Notes: generated by a model from the sequence alone, not told the origin. A stretch of 39,220 nucleotides of DNA from Staphylococcus gallinarum (GCF_000875895.1 NZ_JXCF01000019.1:1-39220), one strand, 5' to 3'; counted from the stretch's first letter, positions 8,649-20,647 are shown. Translations and numbers: made by a program.

Positions 8649-9140
8649 TTATTGTATTTCTGAATTCATGTTATGTTGTTGCTTTATCATTGCTTTAATT
8701 TTGTCTGCTTCTTGAATATCAATTAATTTAATTTCTTTATTTCCACCTGCAGTTGATAACGTTAACGTTGCTAAATTATATTTTCTCATAATCATACCTC
8801 TATGAGTATCTACGTTTTGTATTCTAAATAAAGGTATTGCATATCTTTTTTTAAACCATAACCCTTTTTTTATAGTTACTGTCTCATTATCGATTTTATA
8901 TTCAAAAATTTTATAGTAAATCAATGGTAGAAACACCACACCATAAATGAAAAATAGAACAGATATAATTAACATGAACACTAAAATAATAATACTCACT
9001 TTGACTGTAACCCATGATAACCACCATTTATTTACAATAAAAAGAGCAATGGAAATAACAATAAATATACAAAACCATATACCAAAGTTCAAGCGAATCG
9101 CCTGTTTACTTGCTTCGGCCATATGTTTATATTGATTCAT
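8649..9140 (-). CDS. bPH2 (YdbS-type) membrane protein, third of cassette
   Basis: 163-residue membrane protein with two close hydrophobic helices (about 20-40 and 45-75) followed by a bacterial PH-like domain (bPH2, formerly DUF304) with IDNETVTIKKGLWFKKR and IPLFRIQNVDTHRG. It resembles the gene at 10625-11104, so the two are probably paralogues. Start ATG 9140 has AAGGAGGGAAGAGC upstream and overlaps the preceding gene by 14 bases. The biochemical role is unknown; it is grouped with two similar genes and acpS. Confidence 0.85.
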   Translation of the reverse strand: MNQYKHMAEASKQAIRLNFGIWFCIFIVISIALFIVNKWWLSWVTVKVSIIILVFMLIISVLFFIYGVVFLPLIYYKIFEYKIDNETVTIKKGLWFKKRYAIPLFRIQNVDTHRGMIMRKYNLATLTLSTAGGNKEIKLIDIQEADKIKAMIKQQHNMNSEIQ

Positions 9141-10632
9141 GCTCTTCCCTCCTTAAGTACCATTCTTTTAATGCCTCTACATGTCCTTGTTTATTATATT
9201 TCAAACCTATCTCCTGCTTACCGCTTGCTTTTGCAATAATAAAAACAAAATTCATCAATTGCTTCCTTGCTAGAAACGGATTACGCTTTAATTCCATACC
9301 CAATAATTTATCGTGCTTAAAGTAAGTTGTTTTAAAACCGAATAGCTTTGTATTTTTTATAACTAACTCATCTCCATCAAGCGTATAACCTGATTTTTTT
9401 ATTACAATAATACTATGCAACGCCAATATAGCAATAATAAATAGTGCTAAATAAACTGGCCATACTTGCCAAAAATATGCCACAATTATACTACTGATTA
9501 ATAGAATTAGAGATTGAATCCAGAAGTATCTATGATAACCACTCCACGGCATCCCTTGTTGAACAGACTGAAATTTCATATTAGGCATTAACGGCTTAAT
9601 AATTTCATATGCTTTTTGTTGTTTTATAAAGGGTAACACTGTCACATTTCCATTTAATGTCACATCATCTTTATCAAAGTCATCCATATCGCTTGTAATC
9701 GTAAAATGTATAGAGGTATAGCCAAACATCTTTCTTAAAAATGATTGTTTTTCTACTACGGCTTGCACTCGATTAATTGGTACTGTGATGTTTTTAACAT
9801 TAAATAAGCCATATGAAATGTTTAATTGTTGATCACTTTCCGTGACAGTGTAATTAAAGTTTTTAAATATCACAATTATAGTTCCTACTATGTAACTCAA
9901 CAATAAAATAATACCAACAATAATTAAAACAATTACAAAGATAGCTTGGCTTATATGAGATAATTCACTGTTTAGCCATTCCCATGGTAATTTATCAGAA
10001 AGTGAGCCAATGATTGGAGATAATGTTGCAAATGCTACGCCAATTGCACCACTTGTCAGAGCCATTAACAGTAACTCTTTAAATGATAATTTATATAATT
10101 GTTGATGTGATGTTTGTTGCTTTGAATCAGAGACATGTTGTTGTGTCGGTTCATTTTGCTCTATTTCTTGATGATTTGCCAGTAAGTTTTGTTGTGCTTG
10201 TCGTAACTCACTTTGTATTAAAGTACTTTGTTGCTTCGACACTGTTTCTAAATCAATACCGTCACTTGGCGTTTTGATTTGAATTTTGACTCCGCCTACG
10301 ATTTGATTAATCAAACTTTGGGATGTATCCATTGATTGGATTCTTCTGATATTTAATTCTTTTCTTTCCTTAGTAAACACGCCGGTATCCAATATAAAGT
10401 GATCGTCCTCGATCCAATATCGTGTGTTATATACCTTTACCGCACGAAATAAGAATGAAATTATAAATATAAGCGCAACAATACCTGGATATATGTATGA
10501 CTTAAAATCCGTAAAATCAAAATTTTTCAAATTAAAAATTAAGAAAATAATGACTAAAATAATATTTTCTTTTATTGCCTGTATTACACCTGTTAAATAA
10601 GAAATGGGATGAAGTTTTTGCGGTTTATACAT
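9127..10632 (-). CDS. bPH2 multi-domain membrane protein, YdbT-like
   Basis: 501-residue membrane protein with repeated units of hydrophobic helices and bPH2 domains. PH-like blocks appear near residues 60-130 (DHFILDTGVFTKERKELNIR), 260-335 (LNISYGLFNVKNITVPINRV) and 420-490 (LDGDELVIKNTKLFGFK). Helix pairs lie at about 15-60, 185-255 and 365-410. A hydrophilic Gln/Thr-rich insert (about 140-175) separates the first and second blocks. B. subtilis YdbT is the likely relative; its YdbS-YdbT pair is linked to resistance against some membrane-active peptides, which I carry over only as a hint. Overlaps both neighbours (8 and 14 bases). Confidence 0.85.
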   Translation of the reverse strand: MYKPQKLHPISYLTGVIQAIKENIILVIIFLIFNLKNFDFTDFKSYIYPGIVALIFIISFLFRAVKVYNTRYWIEDDHFILDTGVFTKERKELNIRRIQSMDTSQSLINQIVGGVKIQIKTPSDGIDLETVSKQQSTLIQSELRQAQQNLLANHQEIEQNEPTQQHVSDSKQQTSHQQLYKLSFKELLLMALTSGAIGVAFATLSPIIGSLSDKLPWEWLNSELSHISQAIFVIVLIIVGIILLLSYIVGTIIVIFKNFNYTVTESDQQLNISYGLFNVKNITVPINRVQAVVEKQSFLRKMFGYTSIHFTITSDMDDFDKDDVTLNGNVTVLPFIKQQKAYEIIKPLMPNMKFQSVQQGMPWSGYHRYFWIQSLILLISSIIVAYFWQVWPVYLALFIIAILALHSIIVIKKSGYTLDGDELVIKNTKLFGFKTTYFKHDKLLGMELKRNPFLARKQLMNFVFIIAKASGKQEIGLKYNKQGHVEALKEWYLRREEHESI

Positions 10633-11104
10633 CTGAATCCACTCCTTCTAAATAATTCATAGCTAACGCTTCAAAAGCCAAAGCATCGCTGACGTTCATT
10701 AAAGGAAACACTATTTCATGACCAGCAGTTACTATTGTCAACTTAGCTATTCCCCAGCGCTTTAAAAGTGGGTTACTCGCAATTTCCAGAAATTGAATTC
10801 GCTCTAACTTAACATATTTAGCTGATTTAAAATAAAATGATTGATTAACTTGTACATAACATTCATTAATACTATAGAACATGTATTTATATTTTATCCA
10901 AGGTATAGTGAGCATATAAATAAAACTGATAACGATTAAACCAATAAACACATAAATTAAAAAATGCCACCAGTTAAAGTGTTGCCATAAATAAATCAAC
11001 GCCAATATGACAACTAAACCTATAAGAAACGAGAGCCCTTCGCATATATATAAATATGTTTTTGCACGCTTAGGACTACGTACAAATTCAGATAACTCTG
11101 CCAT
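10625..11104 (-). CDS. bPH2 membrane protein, YdbS-like
   Basis: 159-residue protein with two transmembrane helices (about 15-45 and 48-72) and one C-terminal bPH2 domain containing CYVQVNQSFYFKSAKYVKLERI. It is the first gene of the cassette. The start ATG 11104 has aaggagtgtaaca before it, and an extended -10 promoter lies about 30 bases upstream. Its stop overlaps the YdbT-like gene by 8 bases, so the two are probably made in step and may form one complex. Confidence 0.85.
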   Translation of the reverse strand: MAELSEFVRSPKRAKTYLYICEGLSFLIGLVVILALIYLWQHFNWWHFLIYVFIGLIVISFIYMLTIPWIKYKYMFYSINECYVQVNQSFYFKSAKYVKLERIQFLEIASNPLLKRWGIAKLTIVTAGHEIVFPLMNVSDALAFEALAMNYLEGVDSDV

Positions 11105-11134
11105 TGTTACACTCCTTTATATTGTTTTCAATTT

Positions 11135-11143
11135 ATTATAACA
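11135..11143 (-). promoter_or_regulatory. Extended -10 promoter for the PH-domain/acpS unit
   Basis: On the minus strand TGTTATAAT is a perfect TATAAT with the TGn extension, 31 bases upstream of the first start codon. No good -35 can be seen, which the extended -10 could compensate for. Confidence 0.55.
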
Positions 11144-11259
11144 TAGCAACTTTAATCATCTTAGTAAACAATCATTTTTTAAATTAATGCTAAAACAATT
11201 TAATAATATTGCTTATTAATAGCGAATTTACTTCATGTTTTTTAAGGTAAAAACAAAAA

Positions 11260-11286
11260 AATCATCCCATTATTAATGGGATGATT
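11260..11286 (-). terminator. Terminator of cshA
   Basis: The stem aatcatcccat (11260-11270) / atgggatgatt (11276-11286) has a 5-base loop and is followed on the minus strand by a run of T. It is 32 bases past the cshA stop. Confidence 0.92.
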
Positions 11287-11318
11287 AAACCTAAAGTTCA
11301 TATATGGTCATGTTCGTT

Positions 11319-13247
<1,929 letters not shown>

Positions 13248-14606
13248 CTATTTTAAGGCTTCAACAACCTCTTCTAATTTCATTCCTCTTGAACCTTTGA
13301 CTAAAATTTTATCTGCTGGTTCTTTATAAGCTTTAAGTTCATTAATCAACGCTTGCTTATCTTCGAAGTGTTGTGCTTCTTGAACAAAGCCTTTACCACT
13401 ATCATGAATATAATTGGCTTCTGTTCCAAATGTAAACAATGCAGTTATTCCTTTGTCAGCTAGATATTGTCCAACCGCTTCATGCATTAATTTACTGTCT
13501 GCACCTAACTCTAAGACATCTGCAAGAACAAGAATTTTTCTACCATCCATTCCAGACAACGTATCAATAGCTGCTTTCATACTTGTTGGACTAGCGTTAT
13601 ATGCATCATTGATTAACAATGTTCCATCTGTTAAATGATGTTGTTCCATTCTCATACCCGTTAATTGGACTGCCTTTAAATTATTATAGATTTGATCATA
13701 ACTTAAATTCAAATGCTTACCAACTGCAATAGCTATGCTCGCATTTTTCATATTATGTTCACCTAAAATAGGTAACTCATAACTTTCAGAACCATTAATT
13801 TCAAAGGTAATACCACTATCTTTCACTTCTTTAATTTGGCAAGTTAATTTGTTGTCATTACCTTTACCAATACTGATTTGCTCACAATCAGTCAGTGTTT
13901 TCACATGAGGAACAAGTAGAGGTTCATCTCCATCATATATGAAGAGTCCTCCTGACTCTAAACCGAAAGCTATTTCTGATTTAGCTTGCGCAATACCTTC
14001 GCGTGATCCTAAATCTTGCATGTGAGACTCACCAATATTAGTGATTATAGCAATATCTGGCGTTGCTAAAAGTGATAAGCTTTCAATTTCATGGAAACCT
14101 GACATGCCCATTTCTAAAATTGAAATTTCTGTATCAATATCTAATTCCAGTATCGTCAATGGCAAGCCAATTTCATTATTATAATTTCCTTGTGTTTTTT
14201 TTACTTTAAATTGAGGTTTTAATACACTTTCAATCATATCTTTAGTTGTCGTCTTACCATTAGATCCAGTTACTGCAATAACTTTTGGATTCACAAAATC
14301 CAAATACGCTTTTGCTAACTGTTGTAATGCAACTAATGTATCTTCAACCCAAATGATTGGACCATCAACATCATTATTGTCTAATGGTACACCCTTCTGA
14401 TAAAAGGCAGCACCTGCACCATCCTTTAAGGCTTGCGGTACAAATTTATGACCATCTACATGTTCACCTTTAAAAGGAATAAATAAATTTTGTTCATTGA
14501 TTATACGTGAATCAATACTAACACCACGAATCGTATAATCTAGGTATTCATTATCAATTTCACAAGGAATCCAATCTTGGACTTGTTCTAAAGTTACTTC
14601 AATCAT
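13248..14606 (-). CDS. murF: UDP-MurNAc-tripeptide--D-Ala-D-Ala ligase
   Basis: 452-residue Mur ligase that adds D-Ala-D-Ala to UDP-MurNAc-tripeptide, the last cytoplasmic step of the peptidoglycan stem peptide. The N-terminal UDP-binding domain occupies roughly residues 1-100. The ATP-binding loop [14 protein letters not shown] follows, then the central NIGESHM motif and the C-terminal [14 protein letters not shown]. Start ATG 14606 has GAGGCG upstream, 12 bases after ddl ends. The adjacent ddl makes its substrate, so the two genes form a short, functionally linked operon. Confidence 0.97.
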   Translation of the reverse strand: MIEVTLEQVQDWIPCEIDNEYLDYTIRGVSIDSRIINEQNLFIPFKGEHVDGHKFVPQALKDGAGAAFYQKGVPLDNNDVDGPIIWVEDTLVALQQLAKAYLDFVNPKVIAVTGSNGKTTTKDMIESVLKPQFKVKKTQGNYNNEIGLPLTILELDIDTEISILEMGMSGFHEIESLSLLATPDIAIITNIGESHMQDLGSREGIAQAKSEIAFGLESGGLFIYDGDEPLLVPHVKTLTDCEQISIGKGNDNKLTCQIKEVKDSGITFEINGSESYELPILGEHNMKNASIAIAVGKHLNLSYDQIYNNLKAVQLTGMRMEQHHLTDGTLLINDAYNASPTSMKAAIDTLSGMDGRKILVLADVLELGADSKLMHEAVGQYLADKGITALFTFGTEANYIHDSGKGFVQEAQHFEDKQALINELKAYKEPADKILVKGSRGMKLEEVVEALK

Positions 14607-14618
14607 GATTTATTCGCC

Positions 14619-15722
<1,104 letters not shown>

Positions 15723-15961
15723 TCATATCACGACTTAATAGTCTTTTGCATTTGTTAAGTGGTATAACAATAGATTATTTTTCATTTTATTAAATAGAAC
15801 TTCATTAAATGTATTGCTCACCATATTTTACCGTTTTATGTGGCTTAAATCTATAATAATTATATTTTGAGACCCCTACTTCTAGCAAAATATTTTAAAA
15901 TTCGGTAAAATCGACATATGATACATAGATAGAGAAATTTAGCTTTTTAAAGGAGTAGGAA

Positions 15962-17179
15962 ATGAGTAGTACTTCACGTCAATTAAAAAAGAATCATTGG
16001 ATACGTCGTATAGACTGGAAACTCGTCGCAATTCTCGCTCTATTCGCAATCATAAGTGTATCAATCATACACTCTGCTATGGGCGGCGGGCAATATAGCG
16101 CCAATTTCAGTATCAGACAAATTTTGTATTACGTATTCGGTGGGATAATTGCTGGCTTAATTATGCTAATATCGCCTAAGAAGTTGATGAAATATACATA
16201 CTTATTATATTTCATACTTTGTATTGGTCTATTTATTCTCATTATTATTCCAGAGACACCGTTTACCCCAATCATCAATGGTGCAAAAAGTTGGTATAAA
16301 TTTGGACCAATCAGCATCCAACCTTCAGAATTTATGAAAGTCGTGTTGATATTAGTTTTAGCCAAATTAATTTCTAAACACAACCAATTTACATTTAATC
16401 GCACGATAGAAACAGACTTTAAATTATTATTTAAAATTATTGGTGTTTCTATTATTCCAATGGGCTTAATATTATTACAAAATGACTTAGGAACAACATT
16501 AGTCATTTGCGCCATAATTGTAGGTGTAATTATCGTAAGTGGTATTTCTTGGAGAATATTAGCACCCTTGTTTATAGCAATGTTTGTACTAGGCTCTTCG
16601 ATAATACTTTCTATTATTTATAAACCTTCATTGATAGAAAATGTACTCGGCATTAAGACTTATCAATTGGGTAGAATTAGTTCATGGTTAGATCCTTACA
16701 CTTATAGCAGTGGTGATGGCTATCATTTAACAGAGTCGTTGAAAGCTATTGGTTCGGGTCAACTTTTTGGAAAGGGCTTCAATCACGGCGAAGTATATAT
16801 ACCAGAGAACCATACAGACTTTATTTTTTCAGTTATTGGTGAAGAATTTGGCTTTATTGGTTCGGTGATATTATTGCTTGTATATTTAGCACTTATTTTC
16901 CACCTTATCCGATTAGCTAGTAAAATTGAAATGCCATTTAGTAAACTATTTATTATCGGATATGTAGCATTAATCTTATTCCATGTCTTACAAAATATAG
17001 GCATGACAATTCAACTATTACCAATTACTGGTATTCCTTTACCATTTATTAGTTACGGTGGTAGTTCATTATGGAGTCTCATGTGTGGCGTTGGTGTCTT
17101 GCTATCAATCACATATCATCAGCCAAAGCAATACGCACCAAGTACAAGTACTGAACAACAATCATTAGCGCGCACGTAA
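15962..17179 (+). CDS. rodA: SEDS peptidoglycan glycosyltransferase RodA
   Basis: 405-residue polytopic membrane protein of the SEDS (FtsW/RodA/SpoVE) family, which polymerises lipid II. About ten transmembrane helices can be counted. Family signatures: PSEFMKVVLILVLAKLI, LLQNDLGTTLVICAI, the extracellular loop with YHLTESLKAIGSGQLFGKGF, the acidic ENHTDFIFSVIGEEFG (catalytic aspartate), and PLPFISYGGSSLW near the C terminus. The short hydrophilic tail and the position beside ddl-murF favour RodA over FtsW. Start ATG 15962 has AAAGGAGTAGGAA upstream. Confidence 0.93.
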   Translation: MSSTSRQLKKNHWIRRIDWKLVAILALFAIISVSIIHSAMGGGQYSANFSIRQILYYVFGGIIAGLIMLISPKKLMKYTYLLYFILCIGLFILIIIPETPFTPIINGAKSWYKFGPISIQPSEFMKVVLILVLAKLISKHNQFTFNRTIETDFKLLFKIIGVSIIPMGLILLQNDLGTTLVICAIIVGVIIVSGISWRILAPLFIAMFVLGSSIILSIIYKPSLIENVLGIKTYQLGRISSWLDPYTYSSGDGYHLTESLKAIGSGQLFGKGFNHGEVYIPENHTDFIFSVIGEEFGFIGSVILLLVYLALIFHLIRLASKIEMPFSKLFIIGYVALILFHVLQNIGMTIQLLPITGIPLPFISYGGSSLWSLMCGVGVLLSITYHQPKQYAPSTSTEQQSLART

Positions 17180-17189
17180 ACAAACATGA

Positions 17190-17231
17190 AAATAGCCATG
17201 AGATAATGTATTGATTATCTCATGGCTATTT
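17190..17231 (+). terminator. Terminator after rodA
   Basis: A perfect 18-bp stem aaatagccatgagataat (17190-17207) / attatctcatggctattt (17214-17231) with a 6-base loop, starting 10 bases past the rodA stop. The U tract after it is short, but the stem is long. Confidence 0.85.
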
Positions 17232-17239
17232 CTATAAAA

Positions 17240-17270
17240 AAAACGACGAGAGCGTTGCTCCAATCGTTTT
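17240..17270 (-). terminator. Terminator after the 46-residue gene
   Basis: Outer stem aaaacga (17240-17246) / tcgtttt (17264-17270) and inner stem gagc/gctc (17250-17260); on the minus strand a run of eight T follows. It lies directly beyond the stop codon of the small gene, which supports that gene being a real transcription unit. Confidence 0.75.
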
Positions 17271-17279
17271 AATAGGTGA

Positions 17280-17420
17280 CTATTTCAATTCGTTAGCGGT
17301 TTTAACAGTAGCTGGTAAAGTATGCATCACTTCAAATCTTGATTTGGTCTTCTTAATGTTTACCCCTAATGATGATAATAGTTTAACTACATTTTGAATT
17401 TTTTGGTTATCCTTATTCAT
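17280..17420 (-). CDS. Small conserved protein, 46 aa
   Basis: A short reading frame beginning MNKDNQKIQNVVKLLSSLGV, with a central basic KKTKSRFEV and ending TANELK. The start ATG 17420 is preceded by AGGGGTGATAT, a good ribosome site, and the frame ends at its own terminator. It is soluble, basic in the middle and predicted mostly helical. It resembles, from memory, the family of small Firmicute proteins named after Listeria Lmo0850, whose function is unknown; this match is not certain. Confidence 0.7.
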   Translation of the reverse strand: MNKDNQKIQNVVKLLSSLGVNIKKTKSRFEVMHTLPATVKTANELK

Positions 17421-17634
17421 ATCATCACCCCTAACTTTCAAGCTTCTACTTCATATTACCCGATTTATATAACAATTACCACATTATATTCAAATTTTTT
17501 TAATTAAATATTGTGATTAGTATAAAAATAGACATAATTAATTAGCTTTAAAGTTAAGTTGTAAAAAATAACCTCATAAACTTTATCCAAAACAATTTTA
17601 TTATGATTGTTAACTACTATTTATTGTTAATAGT

Positions 17635-17838
17635 TTACAATACAGTATATCCTAAATCGTAAACTGCTTTTTCTAAATTATTTAAACTTGCAGGTGTTTC
17701 AAATTTTATTGTAATGACATGATCATCGGTATCCATTTGGACTGACTTGACACCATCAATTTCAGCCAAAGTCTGATTTAATAATTCTAATTTAGTTTGA
17801 TCATTTAATTCACTAACTTGTATGGTTTGTGTTTGCAC
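17635..17838 (-). CDS. csoZ: CsoZ: heavy-metal-associated-fold protein without CxxC
   Basis: 67-residue protein with the length and beta-alpha-beta-beta-alpha-beta pattern of copper chaperones (TIQVSELND, IDGVKSVQMD, HVITIKFETP, LEKAVYDLGYTV). It contains no cysteine, so the usual MxCxxC copper site is absent. It sits 13 bases after csoR, matching the csoR-csoZ pair described in S. aureus. The start is GTG 17838 with AGAGGGAA upstream. A direct role as copper carrier is doubtful; a regulatory or scaffold role is possible but unproven. Confidence 0.8.
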   Translation of the reverse strand: MQTQTIQVSELNDQTKLELLNQTLAEIDGVKSVQMDTDDHVITIKFETPASLNNLEKAVYDLGYTVL

Positions 17839-17851
17839 TGCTATTCCCTCT

Positions 17852-18145
17852 CTAATCTTTCATTAACTTTTGAAATGTAACTAATAATTCTTCCATCGCT
17901 TCTTCTTGTTGTCCTTGATTGACCTTATCCATAATACAACTCTTCATATGATGGTCTAATAATTTCGTCGCGACACTATTTAAGGCAGAACGCGTTGCTC
18001 TAATCTGAGTTAATACATCATCACAATACACATCTTCATCAATCATTCTATTAATTGCGCGCACTTGTCCTTCAATTCGGTTTAATCGTGATTTCAAATT
18101 AGATTTTGTTTGCTCTGAATGATGCGCAGTTTCTGTCTCTTTCAT
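17852..18145 (-). CDS. csoR: Copper-sensing repressor CsoR
   Basis: 97-residue all-helical repressor of the CsoR/RcnR family. All three copper(I) ligands are present: Cys in VYCDDVLTQI, then His and Cys in HHMKSCI with H-x3-C spacing. The N-terminal LKSRLNRIEGQVRAINRMI is the family DNA-binding face. The Cys-His-Cys pattern separates it from the persulfide sensor CstR and from RcnR or FrmR. Start ATG 18145 has ATGGAGGC upstream. It likely represses itself and csoZ through the operator at 18182-18200, and copA-copZ elsewhere. Confidence 0.93.
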   Translation of the reverse strand: MKETETAHHSEQTKSNLKSRLNRIEGQVRAINRMIDEDVYCDDVLTQIRATRSALNSVATKLLDHHMKSCIMDKVNQGQQEEAMEELLVTFQKLMKD

Positions 18146-18179
18146 AAATATACGCCTCCATTTTTCAATTCAAAAATAT

Positions 18180-18206
18180 ATTATACCCCTAATAGGTATA
18201 AGTCAA
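18180..18206 (-). promoter_or_regulatory. csoR promoter with overlapping CsoR operator
   Basis: The inverted repeat TATACC-N7-GGTATA lies at 18182-18200 around a C-rich core (CCCC), the form of CsoR-type operators. On the minus strand it fills the spacer between TTGACT (18201-18206) and TATAAT (18180-18185). Repressor bound here would block the polymerase directly. The region is shared with the divergent cls2 gene, whose candidate extended -10 (TGTTACAAT, ending near 18235) lies just beyond. Confidence 0.8.
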
Positions 18207-18288
18207 GTGATAAACCTAACTGAGCATGTTACAATAATTAAGACTTTTATAATTTTCAATAAATATTGAGTTAGTGTGGAGGTTTAAT

Positions 18289-19773
18289 ATGATAGATATA
18301 TTTTCTTTAACTTTTTACCATACAAATGTAGTCATTAATGTTATTTTAATTAGTGCATTTATATTAAACCTTATCTTTGCTTTCACAATCATTTTTATGG
18401 AACGTCGCTCTGCAGGTTCCATATGGGCATGGATTTTAGTATTACTGCTCTTGCCTATACTCGGTTTTATTATTTATTTACTATTCGGACGTCAAATACA
18501 AAGAGAACGTATTTTCTCTTTAGATGAAGAAGACAAAGTCGGTATAGAAATGATTGTAAATGAACAATTAGAAGCTTTGAAAAATGATGAATTTTCAAAA
18601 GGTAATCATCAAATTGTTAAGTTTAAAGATATGGTACAAATGCTCCTCTATAACAATGCAGCCTTTTTGACGACTGACAATGATATTCAAGTATTTACTG
18701 ATGGTAAAGAAAAATTTGATAGTTTAATTAACGATATATATAATGCGAAGGATTATATACATATCCAATATTACATCTTCAGAAATGACGACTTAGGAAA
18801 GCGTATACTGACAGCACTAGAGCATAAACTAGATGAAGGTCTTGAAGTGAAAATGCTATATGATGATATGGGATCTAGACGATTATCTATCAAAGACTTT
18901 AAAGCATTTCGCAAAAAAGGTGGCCATGTCGAAGCATTTTTCCCTTCAAAATTACCTTTAATTAATCTCCGAATGAATAATAGAAATCACCGTAAAATTG
19001 TAATAATTGATGGTCACATTGGCTATGTGGGAGGCTTTAATGTTGGTGATGAGTATCTTGGTTTAAAAAAGAAATTCGGTTATTGGAGAGACACACACTT
19101 AAAAATTGTTGGAGATGCAGTTAATGCATTGCAATTAAGATTTATGTTGGACTGGAACGCACAATCTACTAGGGATAATTTGAAGTATGCTGAGAAATAT
19201 TTTCCAGATGTCGATTCTGGTGGTAGTAAAGGGATTCAAATAGCTTCTAGTGGCCCAGATGAGACATGGGAACAGATTAAATATGGCTATTTAAAAATGA
19301 TTTCGTCAGCAAAAAAATCAATCTATATACAATCACCATACTTCATTCCCGATCAAGCATTCCTAGATGCTATCAAAATTGCATCTTTAGGTGGCGTTGA
19401 TGTTAATGTAATGATACCGAATAAGCCAGATCATCCATTTGTCTATTGGGCAACTTATAATAATGTAGCATCTTTACTGGATGCTGGGGTAAATATTTAT
19501 CAGTATCAACATGGTTTTTTACATTCTAAGACATTAATTATAGATGAAGAAGTAGCCAGTGTAGGTACAGCTAATATGGATCATCGTAGCTTCACTTTAA
19601 ACTTTGAAGTAAATGCATTTATCTATGATACTGAAATTGCACAATTACTAAAAGATGCATTTGAACATGATTTAAAGGTATCTACCAAATTGACTCAATC
19701 TATTTATGATAAACGTGGATTATGGGTTAAATTTAAAGAGAGCATTTCTCAATTATTGTCCCCCATTTTATAG
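18289..19773 (+). CDS. cls2: Cardiolipin synthase Cls2
   Basis: 494-residue membrane enzyme of the phospholipase D superfamily that makes cardiolipin from two phosphatidylglycerol molecules. Two N-terminal transmembrane helices (about 14-36 and 44-64) are followed by two HKD domains, HRKIVIIDG and HSKTLIIDE. Start ATG 18289 is preceded by GTGGAGG; an in-frame GTG five codons earlier would place that ribosome site inside the gene. The position beside csoR and the HD gene is that of the major housekeeping synthase of S. aureus. Confidence 0.95.
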   Translation: MIDIFSLTFYHTNVVINVILISAFILNLIFAFTIIFMERRSAGSIWAWILVLLLLPILGFIIYLLFGRQIQRERIFSLDEEDKVGIEMIVNEQLEALKNDEFSKGNHQIVKFKDMVQMLLYNNAAFLTTDNDIQVFTDGKEKFDSLINDIYNAKDYIHIQYYIFRNDDLGKRILTALEHKLDEGLEVKMLYDDMGSRRLSIKDFKAFRKKGGHVEAFFPSKLPLINLRMNNRNHRKIVIIDGHIGYVGGFNVGDEYLGLKKKFGYWRDTHLKIVGDAVNALQLRFMLDWNAQSTRDNLKYAEKYFPDVDSGGSKGIQIASSGPDETWEQIKYGYLKMISSAKKSIYIQSPYFIPDQAFLDAIKIASLGGVDVNVMIPNKPDHPFVYWATYNNVASLLDAGVNIYQYQHGFLHSKTLIIDEEVASVGTANMDHRSFTLNFEVNAFIYDTEIAQLLKDAFEHDLKVSTKLTQSIYDKRGLWVKFKESISQLLSPIL

Positions 19774-19782
19774 AAATCTGAT

Positions 19783-19817
19783 AATCTAAAGTAGTGATTG
19801 AATCATTACTTTAGATT
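19783..19817 (+). terminator. Terminator after cls2
   Basis: The stem aatctaaagtagtg (19783-19796) / cattactttagatt (19804-19817) has one G-T pair and a 7-base loop, followed by T-rich ttattatttt. It lies 9 bases after the cls2 stop and 24 bases before the next start, so the HD gene may receive only read-through. Confidence 0.85.
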
Positions 19818-19841
19818 TATTATTTTAAGGAGTTCGTTTAA

Positions 19842-20504
19842 ATGGATTATTTAGAACAAATCAAACATGCTAAAGCTTATATGTATCAGTTTCATAAAAA
19901 TGATACCACTGGTCATGATGTAGCACATGTCGAACGTGTCTTACATTTAGCAAGGTATATTTCTGACTCGGAACAAATCGGAAGCAAAATCATTATCGAG
20001 TTAGCTAGCTTGTTACATGATACTGTAGATGACAAACTTACCAATCAATCTGAGGGGTTAGTAGCATTAACTAATTTTCTGCAACAATTACAACTCACTT
20101 CTCATCAACAACAACACATATTACATATCATCAAACATATAAGTTATAAAGATGGCAAAAATAATGCAGTTCAATTATCAATTGAAGGACAAATTGTCAG
20201 AGATGCTGATCGATTAGATGCTCTCGGCGCTATCGGTATCGCACGTACATTCCAATTTGCTGGACACTTTGGAGAACCTATGTGGCAAACATCCACAATA
20301 GACACAAATGTCGAAAAAGCACAGCAAATACCACATACCAATGATATTATGCATAGTCCTCCATCTGCTATTAAGCATTTTTATGACAAACTATTCAAAT
20401 TAAAGGATTTAATGCATACGACGACCGCAAAGAAACTAGCAGAAGAAAGACATATTTATATGGAAAATTTTGTTAAACAATTTTTTCAAGAATGGTATTT
20501 CTAA
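19842..20504 (+). CDS. HD-domain metal-dependent phosphohydrolase
   Basis: 220-residue soluble protein of the HD superfamily. Metal ligands are visible as the histidine in TGHDVAHVERV, the His-Asp pair in LLHDTVDD, and a downstream Asp in VRDADRLDALGAIG. It resembles the YedJ/YpgQ group of small hydrolases, some of which act on nucleotides; the substrate cannot be read from sequence. Start ATG 19842 has TTAAGGAG upstream. It lies behind cls2 and faces yidC across a bidirectional terminator. Confidence 0.85.
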   Translation: MDYLEQIKHAKAYMYQFHKNDTTGHDVAHVERVLHLARYISDSEQIGSKIIIELASLLHDTVDDKLTNQSEGLVALTNFLQQLQLTSHQQQHILHIIKHISYKDGKNNAVQLSIEGQIVRDADRLDALGAIGIARTFQFAGHFGEPMWQTSTIDTNVEKAQQIPHTNDIMHSPPSAIKHFYDKLFKLKDLMHTTTAKKLAEERHIYMENFVKQFFQEWYF

Positions 20505-20611
20505 CTCATTTATAAATACATTCAAAATTAATATATACATCATGCTTCGACACGCTTTTTTATATAATTAAATATATGAAGTTACAAAATATTATATTGT
20601 AAAAAAATAAA

Positions 20612-20647
20612 AGCCAGTAAATGAATGGATCCACTCATTTACTGGCT
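20612..20647. terminator. Bidirectional terminator between HD gene and yidC
   Basis: The stem agccagtaaatga (20612-20624) / tcatttactggct (20635-20647) is flanked by a run of A on the left and T-rich sequence on the right, so it can stop transcription from both converging genes. Confidence 0.88.
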
